In this document: piece by piece, positions 42,622 through 51,395 of the stretch | Layout of the letters: each line of letters starts with the position of its first letter | Position numbering within the stretch: position 1 is the first letter of the stretch | NCBI RefSeq assembly: GCF_014650175.1 | Contig: NZ_BMUL01000015.1 | Span: forward strand, 62,001-126,000 | DNA from: Streptomyces termitum | GTDB lineage: Bacteria; Actinomycetota; Actinomycetes; Streptomycetales; Streptomycetaceae | Direction of reading: 5' to 3' | DNA length: 64,000 bases | The notes under the pieces: generated by a model | The model's database searches: none | Told to the model about the DNA's origin: nothing | The model's input: the letters and a program-made list of their open reading frames with translations, nothing else | Program-made: the position numbers and the translations under genes

Positions 42622-44151
42622 TCAGTGGCCGACGCCGCAGGCCGGGGCGTCGGCGGCCGGGAGGGGGGCCGGGACGCCGATCTTCGGCAGGCCGAGGAGG
42701 ACGCCGGCGGGCTTGGCGGCGGCCTCGGCCGTGCGCTTCTCCCAGGCGTCGCCCGCGCGGGTGCGGCGGACGGCGGTGGTGGGGCCCTCGGCGAGCAGGT
42801 GGTGCGGGGCGGCGTAGGTGATCTCGACGGTCACCACGTCGCCGGGGCGGACGTCCTCGTCGGGCTTGGTGAAGTGGACGAGGCGGTTGTCGGGGGCGCG
42901 GCCGGAGAGGCGGTGGGTGGTGCCGTCCTTGCGGCCCTCGCCCTCGGCGACCATGACCTCCAGGGTGCGGCCGACCTGCTTCTTGTTCTCGTCCCAGGAG
43001 ATCTCCTCCTGGAGGGCGACGAGGCGCTCGTAGCGGGCCTGCACGACCTCCTTGGGGATCTGGCCGTCCATGGTGGCCGCCGGGGTGCCGGGGCGCTTGG
43101 AGTACTGGAAGGTGAAGGCGTTCGCGAAGCGGGCCTCGCGGACCACGTGCATGGTCTGCTCGAAGTCCTCCTCGGTCTCGCCGGGGAAGCCGACGATGAT
43201 GTCGGTGGAGATGGCCGCGTGCGGGATCGCGGCGCGCACCTTCTCGATGATGCCGAGGAAGCGCTCCTGGCGGTACGAGCGGCGCATCGCCTTCAGGACG
43301 GTGTCCGAGCCGGACTGGAGCGGCATGTGGAGCTGCGGCATCACGTTCGGGGTCTCGGCCATGGCGGCGATGACGTCGTCGGTGAAGTCGCGCGGGTGCG
43401 GGGAGGTGAAGCGGACCCGCTCCAGGCCCTCGATCGAGCCGCACGCGCGCAGGAGCTTGGAGAACGCCTCGCGGTCGCCGAGGTCGGAGCCGTACGCGTT
43501 CACGTTCTGGCCGAGGAGGGTGATCTCGGAGACGCCCTCGGAGACGAGGGCCTCGATCTCGGCGAGGATGTCGCCGGGGCGGCGGTCCTCCTCCTTGCCG
43601 CGCAGGGCGGGGACGATGCAGAAGGTGCAGGTGTTGTTGCAGCCGACCGAGATGGAGACCCAGGCCGCGTACGCCGACTCGCGGCGGGTCGGCAGGGTGG
43701 ACGGGAACGCCTCCAGCGACTCGGCGATCTCGACCTGCGCCTCCTCCTGGACGCGGGCGCGCTCCAGGAGGACCGGCAGCTTGCCGATGTTGTGGGTGCC
43801 GAAGACCACGTCCACCCAGGGGGCCCGCTTGACGATGGTGTCGCGGTCCTTCTGCGCCAGGCAGCCGCCGACGGCGATCTGCATGCCGGGGCGGGCGGTC
43901 TTCATGGGGGCGAGGTGGCCGAGGTTGCCGTACAGCTTGTTGTCGGCGTTCTCGCGGACCGCGCAGGTGTTGAAGACGACGACGTCGGCGCCGTCGGCGT
44001 CCTTGGGGGCGCGGACGTAGCCGGCCTCCTCCAGCAGACCGGAGAGCCGCTCGGAGTCGTGGACGTTCATCTGGCACCCGTAGGTGCGAATGTCGTAGGT
44101 CTTCGGTCCTTCGATGCCCACTGTGAGACTCCGGTCGCTGCTGCTGGTCAT
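42622..44151 (-). CDS. miaB: tRNA methylthiotransferase MiaB
   Basis: The 509-residue radical SAM enzyme adds the methylthio group at position 2 of N6-isopentenyl-A37 in tRNA. Three N-terminal Cys bind the first cluster (YGCQMN, NTCAVR, GGCLAQ). The radical SAM motif is CNNTCTFCIVP (about 172-182). A TRAM-like domain lies near 380-450. The C-terminal 55 residues are Ala/Pro-rich. ATG 44151 fits length and position. The open frame to 44406 is not supported. Promoter-side repeats (GCCTAC...GTAGGC, 44152-44177) flank the start. Confidence 0.95.
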   Translation of the reverse strand: MTSSSDRSLTVGIEGPKTYDIRTYGCQMNVHDSERLSGLLEEAGYVRAPKDADGADVVVFNTCAVRENADNKLYGNLGHLAPMKTARPGMQIAVGGCLAQKDRDTIVKRAPWVDVVFGTHNIGKLPVLLERARVQEEAQVEIAESLEAFPSTLPTRRESAYAAWVSISVGCNNTCTFCIVPALRGKEEDRRPGDILAEIEALVSEGVSEITLLGQNVNAYGSDLGDREAFSKLLRACGSIEGLERVRFTSPHPRDFTDDVIAAMAETPNVMPQLHMPLQSGSDTVLKAMRRSYRQERFLGIIEKVRAAIPHAAISTDIIVGFPGETEEDFEQTMHVVREARFANAFTFQYSKRPGTPAATMDGQIPKEVVQARYERLVALQEEISWDENKKQVGRTLEVMVAEGEGRKDGTTHRLSGRAPDNRLVHFTKPDEDVRPGDVVTVEITYAAPHHLLAEGPTTAVRRTRAGDAWEKRTAEAAAKPAGVLLGLPKIGVPAPLPAADAPACGVGH

Positions 44152-44177
44152 GCCTACAAGAGTATTCAAGAGTAGGC
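44152..44177. promoter_or_regulatory. Repeats at the 5' end of miaB
   Basis: GCCTAC and GTAGGC form an inverted repeat that encloses two direct TACTCTTG copies, directly before the miaB ATG. The significance is not known. Confidence 0.35.
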
Positions 44178-44311
44178 GCTCCCCGGCGGGCCTCCGGCCG
44201 CCCCCGGCGCCGGGCCGGTGCGGAACCGCCGGGCGCCGGACCGCCCCCGGTGTCCGGATGTGCCAGGGAATCGTCATTGCCGTCACGCGCCGGGCGGGCG
44301 AAGGTGGGGGC

Positions 44312-45337
44312 ATGACCGAGACGACCTCCGCCGCCGCCCCCGGGACGCGCCCCGCGCACCGGGTCGTCGTCGCGGTCTTCCCCGACGTGGACCTGCTCGA
44401 CGTCACCGGCCCGGCCGAGGTCTTCGCCCTGGCCGGCCGGGAGACCGGCGGCGCCGACCGCTACCGGGTGCGGCTGGCCGCGCCCGGCGGGGCCGGGGAG
44501 GTGCGGACCTCGGCCGGGGTGCGGCTGGTCGCGGACCTCGGCTTCGACGAGGTCGGGGCGGACGTCGACACCCTCCTGGTGCCGGGGGCGGTGTACCGCG
44601 ACGGGAACGGCGACCTGGCGCCGAGGCTGGACCCGGAGGTGGTGGAGTGGGTGCGGGCGACCGCCCCGCACGCCCGCCGGGTGGCCTCGGTCTGCGTCGG
44701 CGCGCACGTCCTCGCGGCGGCCGGGCTCCTCGACGGGCGGACGGCGACGACCCACTGGTCGACGGCGGCCCGGCTGGCGGCGGACCACCCGGAGGTCACC
44801 GTCGACCCCGATCCGATCTTCGTACGGGCGGACCGGGGCCGGCTGTGGACCGGGGCCGGGATCAGCGCCTGCCTCGACCTGTCCCTCGCCCTGGTGGCGG
44901 AGGACCTGGGCGAGGAGACCGCGCTCGCGGTCGCCCGGCAGCTGGTCATGTACCTGAAGCGGCAGGGCGGCCAGAGCCAGTTCTCGGTGCCGCTGAGCCG
45001 TCCGGCGGCCGGCCGCCGGGACATCGACGAGCTGCGGCTGTGGATCGCCGACCACCTCGACGAGGAGCTTCCGGCGGAGCGGCTGGCCGCCCGGATGTGC
45101 CTGAGCGAGCGGCACTTCGCCCGGGTCTTCGCGCAGGAGACGGGGACCAGCCCCGCCGCCTATGTGGAGGCGGCCCGGATCGAGGTGGCCCGGCGGCACC
45201 TGGAGACCTCGGACGCGCCGCTCGCCGAGGTGGCGGCGCGGGCCGGGCTGGGCTCGGTGGAGACCCTGCACCGGGCGTTCCGGCGGCGGCTCGCCACCAC
45301 CCCGGCCGCCTACCGGCGCCGCTTCCGCACCGGCTGA
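44312..45337 (+). CDS. GlxA-type AraC family regulator (DJ-1/PfpI plus AraC HTH)
   Basis: The 341-residue protein has an N-terminal DJ-1/PfpI domain (about 12-190) with the elbow Cys in VASVCVGAHVLAAAG. A C-terminal AraC domain (about 225-340) shows both helix-turn-helix units (AERLAARMCLSERHFARVF; LAEVAARAGLGSVETLHRAF). It starts at ATG 44312 after a purine-rich AAGGTGGGGG. Such regulators often control nitrogen- or amine-related enzymes. The next gene, an isochorismatase-like hydrolase 88 bp downstream, is a natural target, but this is inferred. Confidence 0.9.
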   Translation: MTETTSAAAPGTRPAHRVVVAVFPDVDLLDVTGPAEVFALAGRETGGADRYRVRLAAPGGAGEVRTSAGVRLVADLGFDEVGADVDTLLVPGAVYRDGNGDLAPRLDPEVVEWVRATAPHARRVASVCVGAHVLAAAGLLDGRTATTHWSTAARLAADHPEVTVDPDPIFVRADRGRLWTGAGISACLDLSLALVAEDLGEETALAVARQLVMYLKRQGGQSQFSVPLSRPAAGRRDIDELRLWIADHLDEELPAERLAARMCLSERHFARVFAQETGTSPAAYVEAARIEVARRHLETSDAPLAEVAARAGLGSVETLHRAFRRRLATTPAAYRRRFRTG

Positions 45338-45425
45338 CCTCCCTTTCTTTTCCTTCGTTCCCCTTCACTGTTCCCGCGGGCCGGGCGGCTGCGCCGTGCC
45401 CGCACACCCACGAAAGGTCCCGACC

Positions 45426-46046
45426 ATGAGCGTCACCCCGTCCACCCCGCTGCGCGCCCTCTCCGGCCTCACTGACGAGCCGGCCCGCCTCGCGGACGCG
45501 GTCCTCGTCCTCATCGACCTCCAGAACACCTACCGTTCCGGCGTCATGGCGCTGGAGGGCGCCGAGGAGGCCGTCGCCGAGGCCGCGCGCCTGCTCGGCC
45601 TGGCCCGCGCCGCCGGTGCCCCGGTCGTCCACGTCCAGCACGACTCGGGCGAGGGCTCCCCGTACGACCTGACCGCCCCCGTCGGCGCGATCAGCGACGA
45701 GGTCGCCCCGGTGGCGGGCGAGCCGGTGGTCGTCAAGAACTACCCGAACGCCTTCCACGCCACCGACCTGGAGAAGGTCCTGACCGGCCTCGGCTTCGCG
45801 GCGGGCGGCGGCAAGGACCTGGTGCTCGCCGGGTTCATGACGCACATGTGCGTGAACTACACGGCCCAGGCCGCCTTCAACCTCGGCTACCGGCCCACCG
45901 TCGTCGCCGAGGCCACCGCGACCCGCTCGCTGACCGCCCCGGACGGGACGGTCGTGCCGGCCGCCGAGCTCAAGCGGGCGGCGCTGACCGGGCTCACCGA
46001 CGTGTTCGCCGTGGTGGTCCCGACGGCGGCCGACCTGCGCGCCTGA
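45426..46046 (+). CDS. Isochorismatase-family cysteine hydrolase
   Basis: The 206-residue hydrolase has the full triad of the family: Asp in LIDLQNTY (about 30-37), Lys in VVVKNYPNAF and Cys in FMTHMCVNYTAQ. ATG 45426 follows GAAAGGT. Members hydrolyse isochorismate, nicotinamide, N-carbamoyl compounds or ureas, and the substrate cannot be told. The gene faces the DUF1537 kinase tail to tail with 9 bp between the stops, and probably forms a unit with the GlxA-type regulator upstream. Confidence 0.9.
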   Translation: MSVTPSTPLRALSGLTDEPARLADAVLVLIDLQNTYRSGVMALEGAEEAVAEAARLLGLARAAGAPVVHVQHDSGEGSPYDLTAPVGAISDEVAPVAGEPVVVKNYPNAFHATDLEKVLTGLGFAAGGGKDLVLAGFMTHMCVNYTAQAAFNLGYRPTVVAEATATRSLTAPDGTVVPAAELKRAALTGLTDVFAVVVPTAADLRA

Positions 46047-46055
46047 CCGGGCTCC

Positions 46056-47279
46056 TCAGCGGCTCCGCCCGGGGCCTCCGGTCAGGAGGGCGTGCAGGCG
46101 GAGCAGGGCGGCGTCGTCGCCGAAGCCGCCCGCCTTCACGACGACCGGCAGCCGGGGCGCGCCGGGCGGCCCGGCCAGGACGCCGCGCGCGATGCCCGGC
46201 TCGGGCTCGTCGTGGAGGTCGAGGCCGACCGCGCCGAGGGCGCGCAGCACGGCCTCGGCGGTCTCGCCGCCGGTGAGGACGAGGCCGTCGAAGGCCGGTC
46301 CTCCGGCGGCCAGGGCCGCCACCGAGGCGGCGAGGAGCCGGGTCGGCCCCGCCGGGTCCGCCCGCCGCTCGTGCGGCGTGTGCACGATCCGTACGGGGGT
46401 GTCGGCGGCCCGCAGCCGGGCGGCGACGGCCTCGGGGGGACCGTCGGCCGCGACGCTCACCGCGCCGGGCTCCCGCCCGATCAGGGCGAGCTGGCGGCGG
46501 GTCGCGGGGTTCGCGCTGCCCACCGCGAGCAGCGGGCGGACGGCGGTGGGCGGGGCGTCCGTCCCGCCGGTCCCGGGGGCGGCCGGTGCGGGGTGGCGGC
46601 GGGCGAGGGCGGCCGCCAGGCCCGGGGAGCCGACCCACAGGACGGCGCCGGGGTCGGGCACGGCGGCGACGATCCGGTCCAGCTCCTCGTCGGTGGCGGC
46701 CGAGCAGACGAAGAGGCCGCCGTCCGGGAGCAGGGCGGAAAGCCCGGCCCGGACGTCCGGGCCGACGAGGACGGCCTCCGGGAGGATCCCGGCGAGGTCG
46801 GCGGTACGGACCGGATGCGCCGGGTCGCGGGCGAACTCGCTCTCGTCGGCCCGCGTCCCGCGCACGTACTGGACGCCTAGGCGGGTGGTGCGGCCCTCCG
46901 CCGGGAAGGCGGGGGCGATCACGACGGAGCGGCGGCCCGAGCCCTCCCGGGCGGCTCTGATCTCGGCGGCGACGTGCCCCCGGAGCGTCGAGTCGACCGT
47001 CTTGAGCAGCAGTCCGGCCCCGGCCAGGGCCCGCGCCGCCTCCCGCGTGCGCAGGACGGCCCCGGCCTCGTCCAGGAGCCGGCTGCCGAGGTCCACGGCC
47101 AGGACGTCCGCCGCCCGGCCGTGCCCGGTGAGCGGGGTGCCGGAGAGCAGCACCCGGGCCGGACGGCCGGCCCGGCGGAACGGCGCCGCCCCGTCACCCG
47201 CGCTGGTCAGGTCGTCCGCGAGGACGGCGACGGCGGGCGGCGGGTCGGGCGGGGCGACGGCGGACCGGGCGGGACGCAT
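46056..47279 (-). CDS. Four-carbon acid sugar kinase family (DUF1537) protein
   Basis: The 407-residue protein has the N-terminal sugar-acid binding domain (AVLADDLTSAGDGAAPF, about 16-32; KTVDSTLRGHVAAEI) and the C-terminal nucleotide-binding domain (LVLTGGETAEAVLRAL; PVVVKAGGFGDDAAL). The family phosphorylates four-carbon acid sugars such as threonate or erythronate. Partner dehydrogenase and aldolase genes usually sit nearby, but none is present here. ATG 47279 follows GAGGAAG. An open frame reaches 47702 but runs through a simple repeat and is not supported. Confidence 0.85.
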   Translation of the reverse strand: MRPARSAVAPPDPPPAVAVLADDLTSAGDGAAPFRRAGRPARVLLSGTPLTGHGRAADVLAVDLGSRLLDEAGAVLRTREAARALAGAGLLLKTVDSTLRGHVAAEIRAAREGSGRRSVVIAPAFPAEGRTTRLGVQYVRGTRADESEFARDPAHPVRTADLAGILPEAVLVGPDVRAGLSALLPDGGLFVCSAATDEELDRIVAAVPDPGAVLWVGSPGLAAALARRHPAPAAPGTGGTDAPPTAVRPLLAVGSANPATRRQLALIGREPGAVSVAADGPPEAVAARLRAADTPVRIVHTPHERRADPAGPTRLLAASVAALAAGGPAFDGLVLTGGETAEAVLRALGAVGLDLHDEPEPGIARGVLAGPPGAPRLPVVVKAGGFGDDAALLRLHALLTGGPGRSR

Positions 47280-47986
47280 CGGCGGCTTCCTCGGAACTCG
47301 GGGCCGTACCGGAGGCGTACGGCGGGACGGGGCGGCGGGCACCACCCTCGCTCCCGACGCGCCCGCGCGTCCAGGATCCGGAATCCGGGATCTTGGATCT
47401 TGGATCTTGGATCTTGGATCTTGGATCTTGGATCCGGGATCTGGATTTTGGATCCAAGATCCAGGTGGGGCCGAGGGGGCCGCCCCCCGGTGCGGCCGGG
47501 CGGCCGGGAGCCGGGTCCGGTGGTCGTCGGGGCTCGGGCGCGGGTGGGCGCGGGCTGTCTCGTGGACATGCGGTGACTCCCTCGGGACGGGGGCGAGTCG
47601 GGCGCCCGGCGGGGGCCAGGGGCGGGCAGGGGGAACTGCCCTCAAGATCACCGGGCGCCTTCCGACGCTAACCGGGCGGGCCCCGCCGTCCCGGCAGGAC
47701 ACACGGCGCGGGCCGCCCGCCGGCCCCGGCTCACCGCTTCGGCGGAGCGCTGACCGCCCCGTGCGCCGCCACGGCGGTACGGCCTCCGGTGCCGGGCGCC
47801 GTACCGCCGTGGTGTTTCCCCGGCTCGTCCCCGTTCCCCGGGGTCCCGCGCGGTCCTTCGGGGCGCCCGGCCGGAGTGGTGTCGCTCACGTCCGGCGCGG
47901 GGGCCGCCGGTGGGGGGGCGGGGGCCGGGGAGGGCGCGGGCGGCGGCCCTGGTCAGGAGCGGACGCCACCTGGCAGGATCGCGGGC
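47280..47986. other. Long intergenic region without a convincing gene
   Basis: This 707-bp stretch lies between divergent starts (DUF1537 kinase and TAXI protein). Open frames cross it in several phases, but they consist of repeats and Pro/Arg/Gly runs. It contains the 7-bp tandem repeat described separately. It should hold promoters for both neighbours, but I cannot point to -10/-35 boxes. Confidence 0.6.
47374..47466. repeat. Heptanucleotide tandem repeat (GGATCTT) with degenerate flanks
   Basis: Six perfect copies of GGATCTT run from 47388 to 47429. Imperfect GGATCC-type units extend the tract on both sides. The tract is much more AT-rich than its surroundings. It lies about 110 bp upstream of the DUF1537 kinase start. 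Copy-number change would not keep a reading frame. Confidence 0.9.
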
Positions 47987-48985
47987 ATGTCCGCCCCGCC
48001 CGCCCGTGCCGCCCGCCGTCGCGTCCTCACGCTCGCGACCGTGCTGGCCGTGGTCTGCGGGACGCTGCTGTGGTGGCTCGCGCCGTTCGGGCCCGCGACG
48101 CCCAGCGGTTCGATCACGTTCAGCACGGGTGTCCGCACCGGCGTCTACCAGCGGTACGGCGTGCTGCTGCGCCAGGCCATGGCCAAGGACCTCCCGAAGG
48201 TCTCCGTCACCCTCACGGACAGCGAGGGCTCCCAGCAGAACCTGGCCCGGGTCGCCTCCGGCGAGGCCGATCTGACGATCGCGACCGCCGACGCCGTGGC
48301 GCAGTACATCCGGGACCGCCGCCCCGGTTTCGAGCGGCTGCGCGGCTGCGCCCGGCTCTACGACGACTACGTGCAGCTGGTCGTGCGCAGGGGGGCGCGG
48401 GTGCGGACGGTGGCGGACCTGCGCGGGCTGCGGGTCGGCGTCGGCCAGGACGGCTCCGGGGTGCGGCTGATCGCGGACCGGGTCCTCGCGGCGGCCGGGA
48501 TCACCCCGTCCCGGGACGTGACCGCGGTGCCGGTGGGTATCGACTCGATGCCCGAGATGCTGGAGAACGGCACCCTGGACGCCTTCTTCTGGTCCGGCGG
48601 GCTGCCGACCCAGGCCGTGCAGACGCTGTCGGAGCGGACCCCGATCCGGCTGGTGCCGATGGATCCGACGCTGGTGCAGGCGCTGCGGGACGTGGGCGAG
48701 TCGACCCGCCACTACCGCTCGGCGATGATCCCGGCCGACGCCTACGCGGCCGCGCAGTACGGGCAGCCGGTGGAGACGCTGGCGGTGGCGAACCTGCTGG
48801 TGACGACGGCCGAGGCCGATCCCGCGCTGGTGGAGGGCTTCACCCGGTCGGTGATCGGCAGCCGGGACCGGATCGGCGGCCAGGTGCACCCGGCGCAGCT
48901 GGTGGACCTGCGGACGGCCGTGTACACGGAGCCGCTCGCCCTGCACGAGGGCGCCCGCCGCTACTACCGCTCGGTCAAGCCCTGA
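47987..48985 (+). CDS. TAXI family TRAP-type solute-binding protein
   Basis: The 332-residue protein has one N-terminal hydrophobic segment (about 12-32), so it is exported or membrane-anchored. The TAXI pattern follows (ITFSTGVRTGVYQRYG; DSEGSQQNLARVASGEADL; VRTVADLRGLRVGVGQDGSG). TAXI proteins bind small acids, such as glutamate or 2-oxo acids, for TRAP transporters, but no permease gene lies nearby. It is convergent with the gluK-like kinase gene, and the two overlap by 11 bp at their ends. A sensing role with that kinase is possible but unproven. ATG 47987 follows AGGA. Confidence 0.85.
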   Translation: MSAPPARAARRRVLTLATVLAVVCGTLLWWLAPFGPATPSGSITFSTGVRTGVYQRYGVLLRQAMAKDLPKVSVTLTDSEGSQQNLARVASGEADLTIATADAVAQYIRDRRPGFERLRGCARLYDDYVQLVVRRGARVRTVADLRGLRVGVGQDGSGVRLIADRVLAAAGITPSRDVTAVPVGIDSMPEMLENGTLDAFFWSGGLPTQAVQTLSERTPIRLVPMDPTLVQALRDVGESTRHYRSAMIPADAYAAAQYGQPVETLAVANLLVTTAEADPALVEGFTRSVIGSRDRIGGQVHPAQLVDLRTAVYTEPLALHEGARRYYRSVKP

Positions 48986-50399
48986 GCGGTGCGGGACCGG
49001 CGCCGTCGTCGGCCGGGGCGTGCCGCGGCACGCGGACCGTCACGCGCAGTCCGTGCGGCTCGTTCCGGGCGAAGGCGATGCCGCCGCCGCCCGCGGTGAG
49101 CAGGACGCGGGCGATGGAGAGGCCGAGTCCGGAGCCCCGGACGTTCTGGTGCCGGCCCGAGCGCCAGAAGCGGTCGCCGACGCGGGCGAGCTCCTCCTCG
49201 GTGAGGCCGGGGCCGAGGTCGGCGACGCGGACCTCGACGGCGTCCCGCACCGGGCGGACCTCGACGGTCACCCGCTCGCCCTCGGGGGTGAACTTCAGCG
49301 CGTTGTCGATCACCGCGTCGAGGGCGCTGGAGAGGGCCACCGGGTCCGCCCAGCCGGTCACCGCCCCGCACTCCCCCGTCAGGACGACGCCCTTCTCGTC
49401 GGCGACCGGCCGCCAGGAGGCGATCCGCTCGGCGGCGAGGGCGCCGACGTCGGTGAGCCGCAGGTCGGCGGCGGCGTGCTCGGCGAGGGCCAGGTCGAGG
49501 AGGTCGTCGAGGACCTGGGCGAGCCGCTTGCCCTCGGTGCGCACGGAGGCGATCTCCGCGTTCCCCTCGGGGAGTTCGAGGGCGAGGAGCTCGATCCGGA
49601 GCAGGAGGGCGGCCAGCGGGTTGCGGAGCTGGTGGGAGGCGTCGGCGACGAACGCCCGCTGCTGTTCGAGGGATTCCTCGACGTGGTCGGCCATCTCGTT
49701 GAACGAGCGGGCCAGGCGGCGCAGTTCGGGCGGCCCGCCGGAGACGACGACGCGGGACTTCATCCGGCCGGTGGCGATGTCGTGGGTGGCGGAGTCGAGC
49801 ACCCGTACCGGCCGCAGCACCCAGCCGGTGAGGCGTACGGCGGCGGCGACGGCGAGCAGCATGGCGGCGGCCTCGCCGGCGAAGATGACCAGCCAGCCGT
49901 GCAGGATGCGGGAGCGCAGAGCGCCGGTGGGCGAGTCGGTGACGACGACGGCGATGACGTCGCCGTCGCGGACGACCGGGGAGGCGACGACCAGGCGGGC
50001 GTGCGGGTCCCAGGGCCAGACCTGTGGCGGGTCGTGGCTGCGGCGGCCGAGCAGGGCCTCGTTGAAGGCGCGGCGGCCCTCCCCCTCGTAGGGGACGACC
50101 CAGTCCTCGGGGGCGGCGGCCATGGCCCGGTTGTCGCGGTAGAAGATGCCGGCCCGGATGTCGTAGACGTCGTGGTAGCTGTCGATCTCGCCGCGGAGCG
50201 CGGTGCGGCGCTCGTCGCCGGCGGCGGTGAGGTCGCCGACGAACTGGGCGAGGGCGGCGAAGCGGGCGGAGTCGTCGAGGCGGTCGACGACGACCCGCTG
50301 CTGTTCGGCGGCGGCGAGGCTGGCGGCGAGCGGGAAGCCGAGGGCGAGCAGGACCCCGGCCATGAGGACGATGAGGAGGGGGAGGAGACGGGTGCGCAC
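48975..50399 (-). CDS. gluK: Sensor histidine kinase, GluK-like
   Basis: The 474-residue kinase has a first membrane segment (about 6-28), an extracellular domain (about 30-170), a second segment (about 170-190) and a HAMP region. The H-box is VADASHQLRNPLAALL (about 248-263). ATP-binding boxes are DNALKFTPEG and RGSGLGLSIARVL. By its position next to gluABCD it corresponds to GluK, described in Streptomyces coelicolor as a sensor of extracellular glutamate. The name rests on synteny recalled from memory. It starts at GTG 50399, 18 bp from the regulator stop. Confidence 0.85.
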   Translation of the reverse strand: MRTRLLPLLIVLMAGVLLALGFPLAASLAAAEQQRVVVDRLDDSARFAALAQFVGDLTAAGDERRTALRGEIDSYHDVYDIRAGIFYRDNRAMAAAPEDWVVPYEGEGRRAFNEALLGRRSHDPPQVWPWDPHARLVVASPVVRDGDVIAVVVTDSPTGALRSRILHGWLVIFAGEAAAMLLAVAAAVRLTGWVLRPVRVLDSATHDIATGRMKSRVVVSGGPPELRRLARSFNEMADHVEESLEQQRAFVADASHQLRNPLAALLLRIELLALELPEGNAEIASVRTEGKRLAQVLDDLLDLALAEHAAADLRLTDVGALAAERIASWRPVADEKGVVLTGECGAVTGWADPVALSSALDAVIDNALKFTPEGERVTVEVRPVRDAVEVRVADLGPGLTEEELARVGDRFWRSGRHQNVRGSGLGLSIARVLLTAGGGGIAFARNEPHGLRVTVRVPRHAPADDGAGPAPLRA

Positions 50400-50417
50400 G
50401 GGCGGGACGGCCGGGGG

Positions 50418-51134
50418 TTACGCGGCGGGTGCGACCAGGCGGTAGCCGACGCCCCGCACGGTCTCGATCAGGGCGGGCATCCGCAGCTTGGAGCGGAGCG
50501 AGGCCACGTGCACCTCCAGGGTGCGCCCGGTCCCCTCCCAACTGGTCTGCCAGACCTCGCTGATGATCTGCTCGCGGCGGAAGACGACGCCGGGCCGCTG
50601 GGCGAGGAGGGCGAGGAGGTCGAACTCCTTGCGGGTGAGGGCGACGGGTTCGCCCCCGACGCTGACCCGCCGGGTGGGGAGTTCGACGGCGACGGCGCCG
50701 AGGCTGAGGACGGCGCCGTCGGCGGAGCCCGTACCGGCGGGGGCGTCGTCGGCGGGGCCGGTGGTGCGCCGGGAGACGGCGTGGATGCGGGCGAGCAGCT
50801 CGCCGGGGTCGTAGGGCTTGACGACGTAGTCGTCGGCGCCGAGGTTGAGCCCGTGGATGCGGGAGCGGACGTCGCTGCGGGCGGTCACCATGATGATCGG
50901 CGTGGTGGTGAGCTTCCGGACGCGGGCGCAGACCTGGTAGCCGTCCTGGTCGGGCAGGCCGAGGTCGAGGAGGATCACCCCGTACGAGGGCCGGTCGCCC
51001 TGCGCGGTGGGCAGGACGGCCTGGAGGGCCTCCTCGCCGTTGCGGGCGTGGGTGACGGCGAAGCCGTGCTTGGCGAGGATGGCGGAGAGGGCCGCGGCGA
51101 CGTGGTCGTCGTCCTCGACGAGCAGCAGTCGCAT
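50418..51134 (-). CDS. gluR: OmpR-family response regulator, GluR-like
   Basis: The 238-residue regulator has a receiver domain with VEDDD (acid pocket, about 6-10), the phospho-acceptor Asp 57 in ILLDLGLPDQDG, and Lys in DDYVVKPYD. A winged-helix OmpR domain covers about 140-236 (LTRKEFDLLALLAQ; EVHVASLRSKL; IETVRGVGYRL). It starts at ATG 51134 after GAGAGGAG. It is divergent from gluA, with 261 bp between starts, which suggests control of glutamate uptake. A tandem 10-bp repeat (CATGAACGCC, 51175-51194) lies just upstream. Confidence 0.87.
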   Translation of the reverse strand: MRLLLVEDDDHVAAALSAILAKHGFAVTHARNGEEALQAVLPTAQGDRPSYGVILLDLGLPDQDGYQVCARVRKLTTTPIIMVTARSDVRSRIHGLNLGADDYVVKPYDPGELLARIHAVSRRTTGPADDAPAGTGSADGAVLSLGAVAVELPTRRVSVGGEPVALTRKEFDLLALLAQRPGVVFRREQIISEVWQTSWEGTGRTLEVHVASLRSKLRMPALIETVRGVGYRLVAPAA

Positions 51135-51331
51135 GGTCTTCTCCTCTCGTTCGCCGCACGTGCACCGGTTCGGGCATGAACGCCCATGAACGCCCACGGG
51201 TGAGGTCGCAGTCAAGTGCCCCTGGGCGGAGCGCGGGCTTCCGTTACTGAGCCGGTACGGCTCCGGGGGCCGCCCTCACGGTGGGTGGCCGTGCGTGGCC
51301 CTATCGTTATCCTCAATTTCCGCTCAGATGT

Positions 51332-51344
51332 GATGACGATCATC
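51332..51344. promoter_or_regulatory. 13-bp palindrome upstream of gluA
   Basis: GATGACGATCATC is a perfect palindrome (GATGA-CGA-TCATC) 52 bp before the gluA ATG. A regulator site, for instance for the adjacent GluR-like protein, is a guess. Confidence 0.4.
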
Positions 51345-51395
51345 CGAACGTGTCTCTAGTGTCCTCCCAACCGAGGAGGACGGAGCAAGAGGCCG

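Noticed and set aside
47374..47466. CRISPR array
   Set aside because: The unit is only 7 bp with no spacers and no cas gene in the window.
46192..50091. 1299-codon open frame on the plus strand
   Set aside because: It spans antisense regions, a simple repeat and parts of several genes. Composition is Ser/Arg/Pro only.
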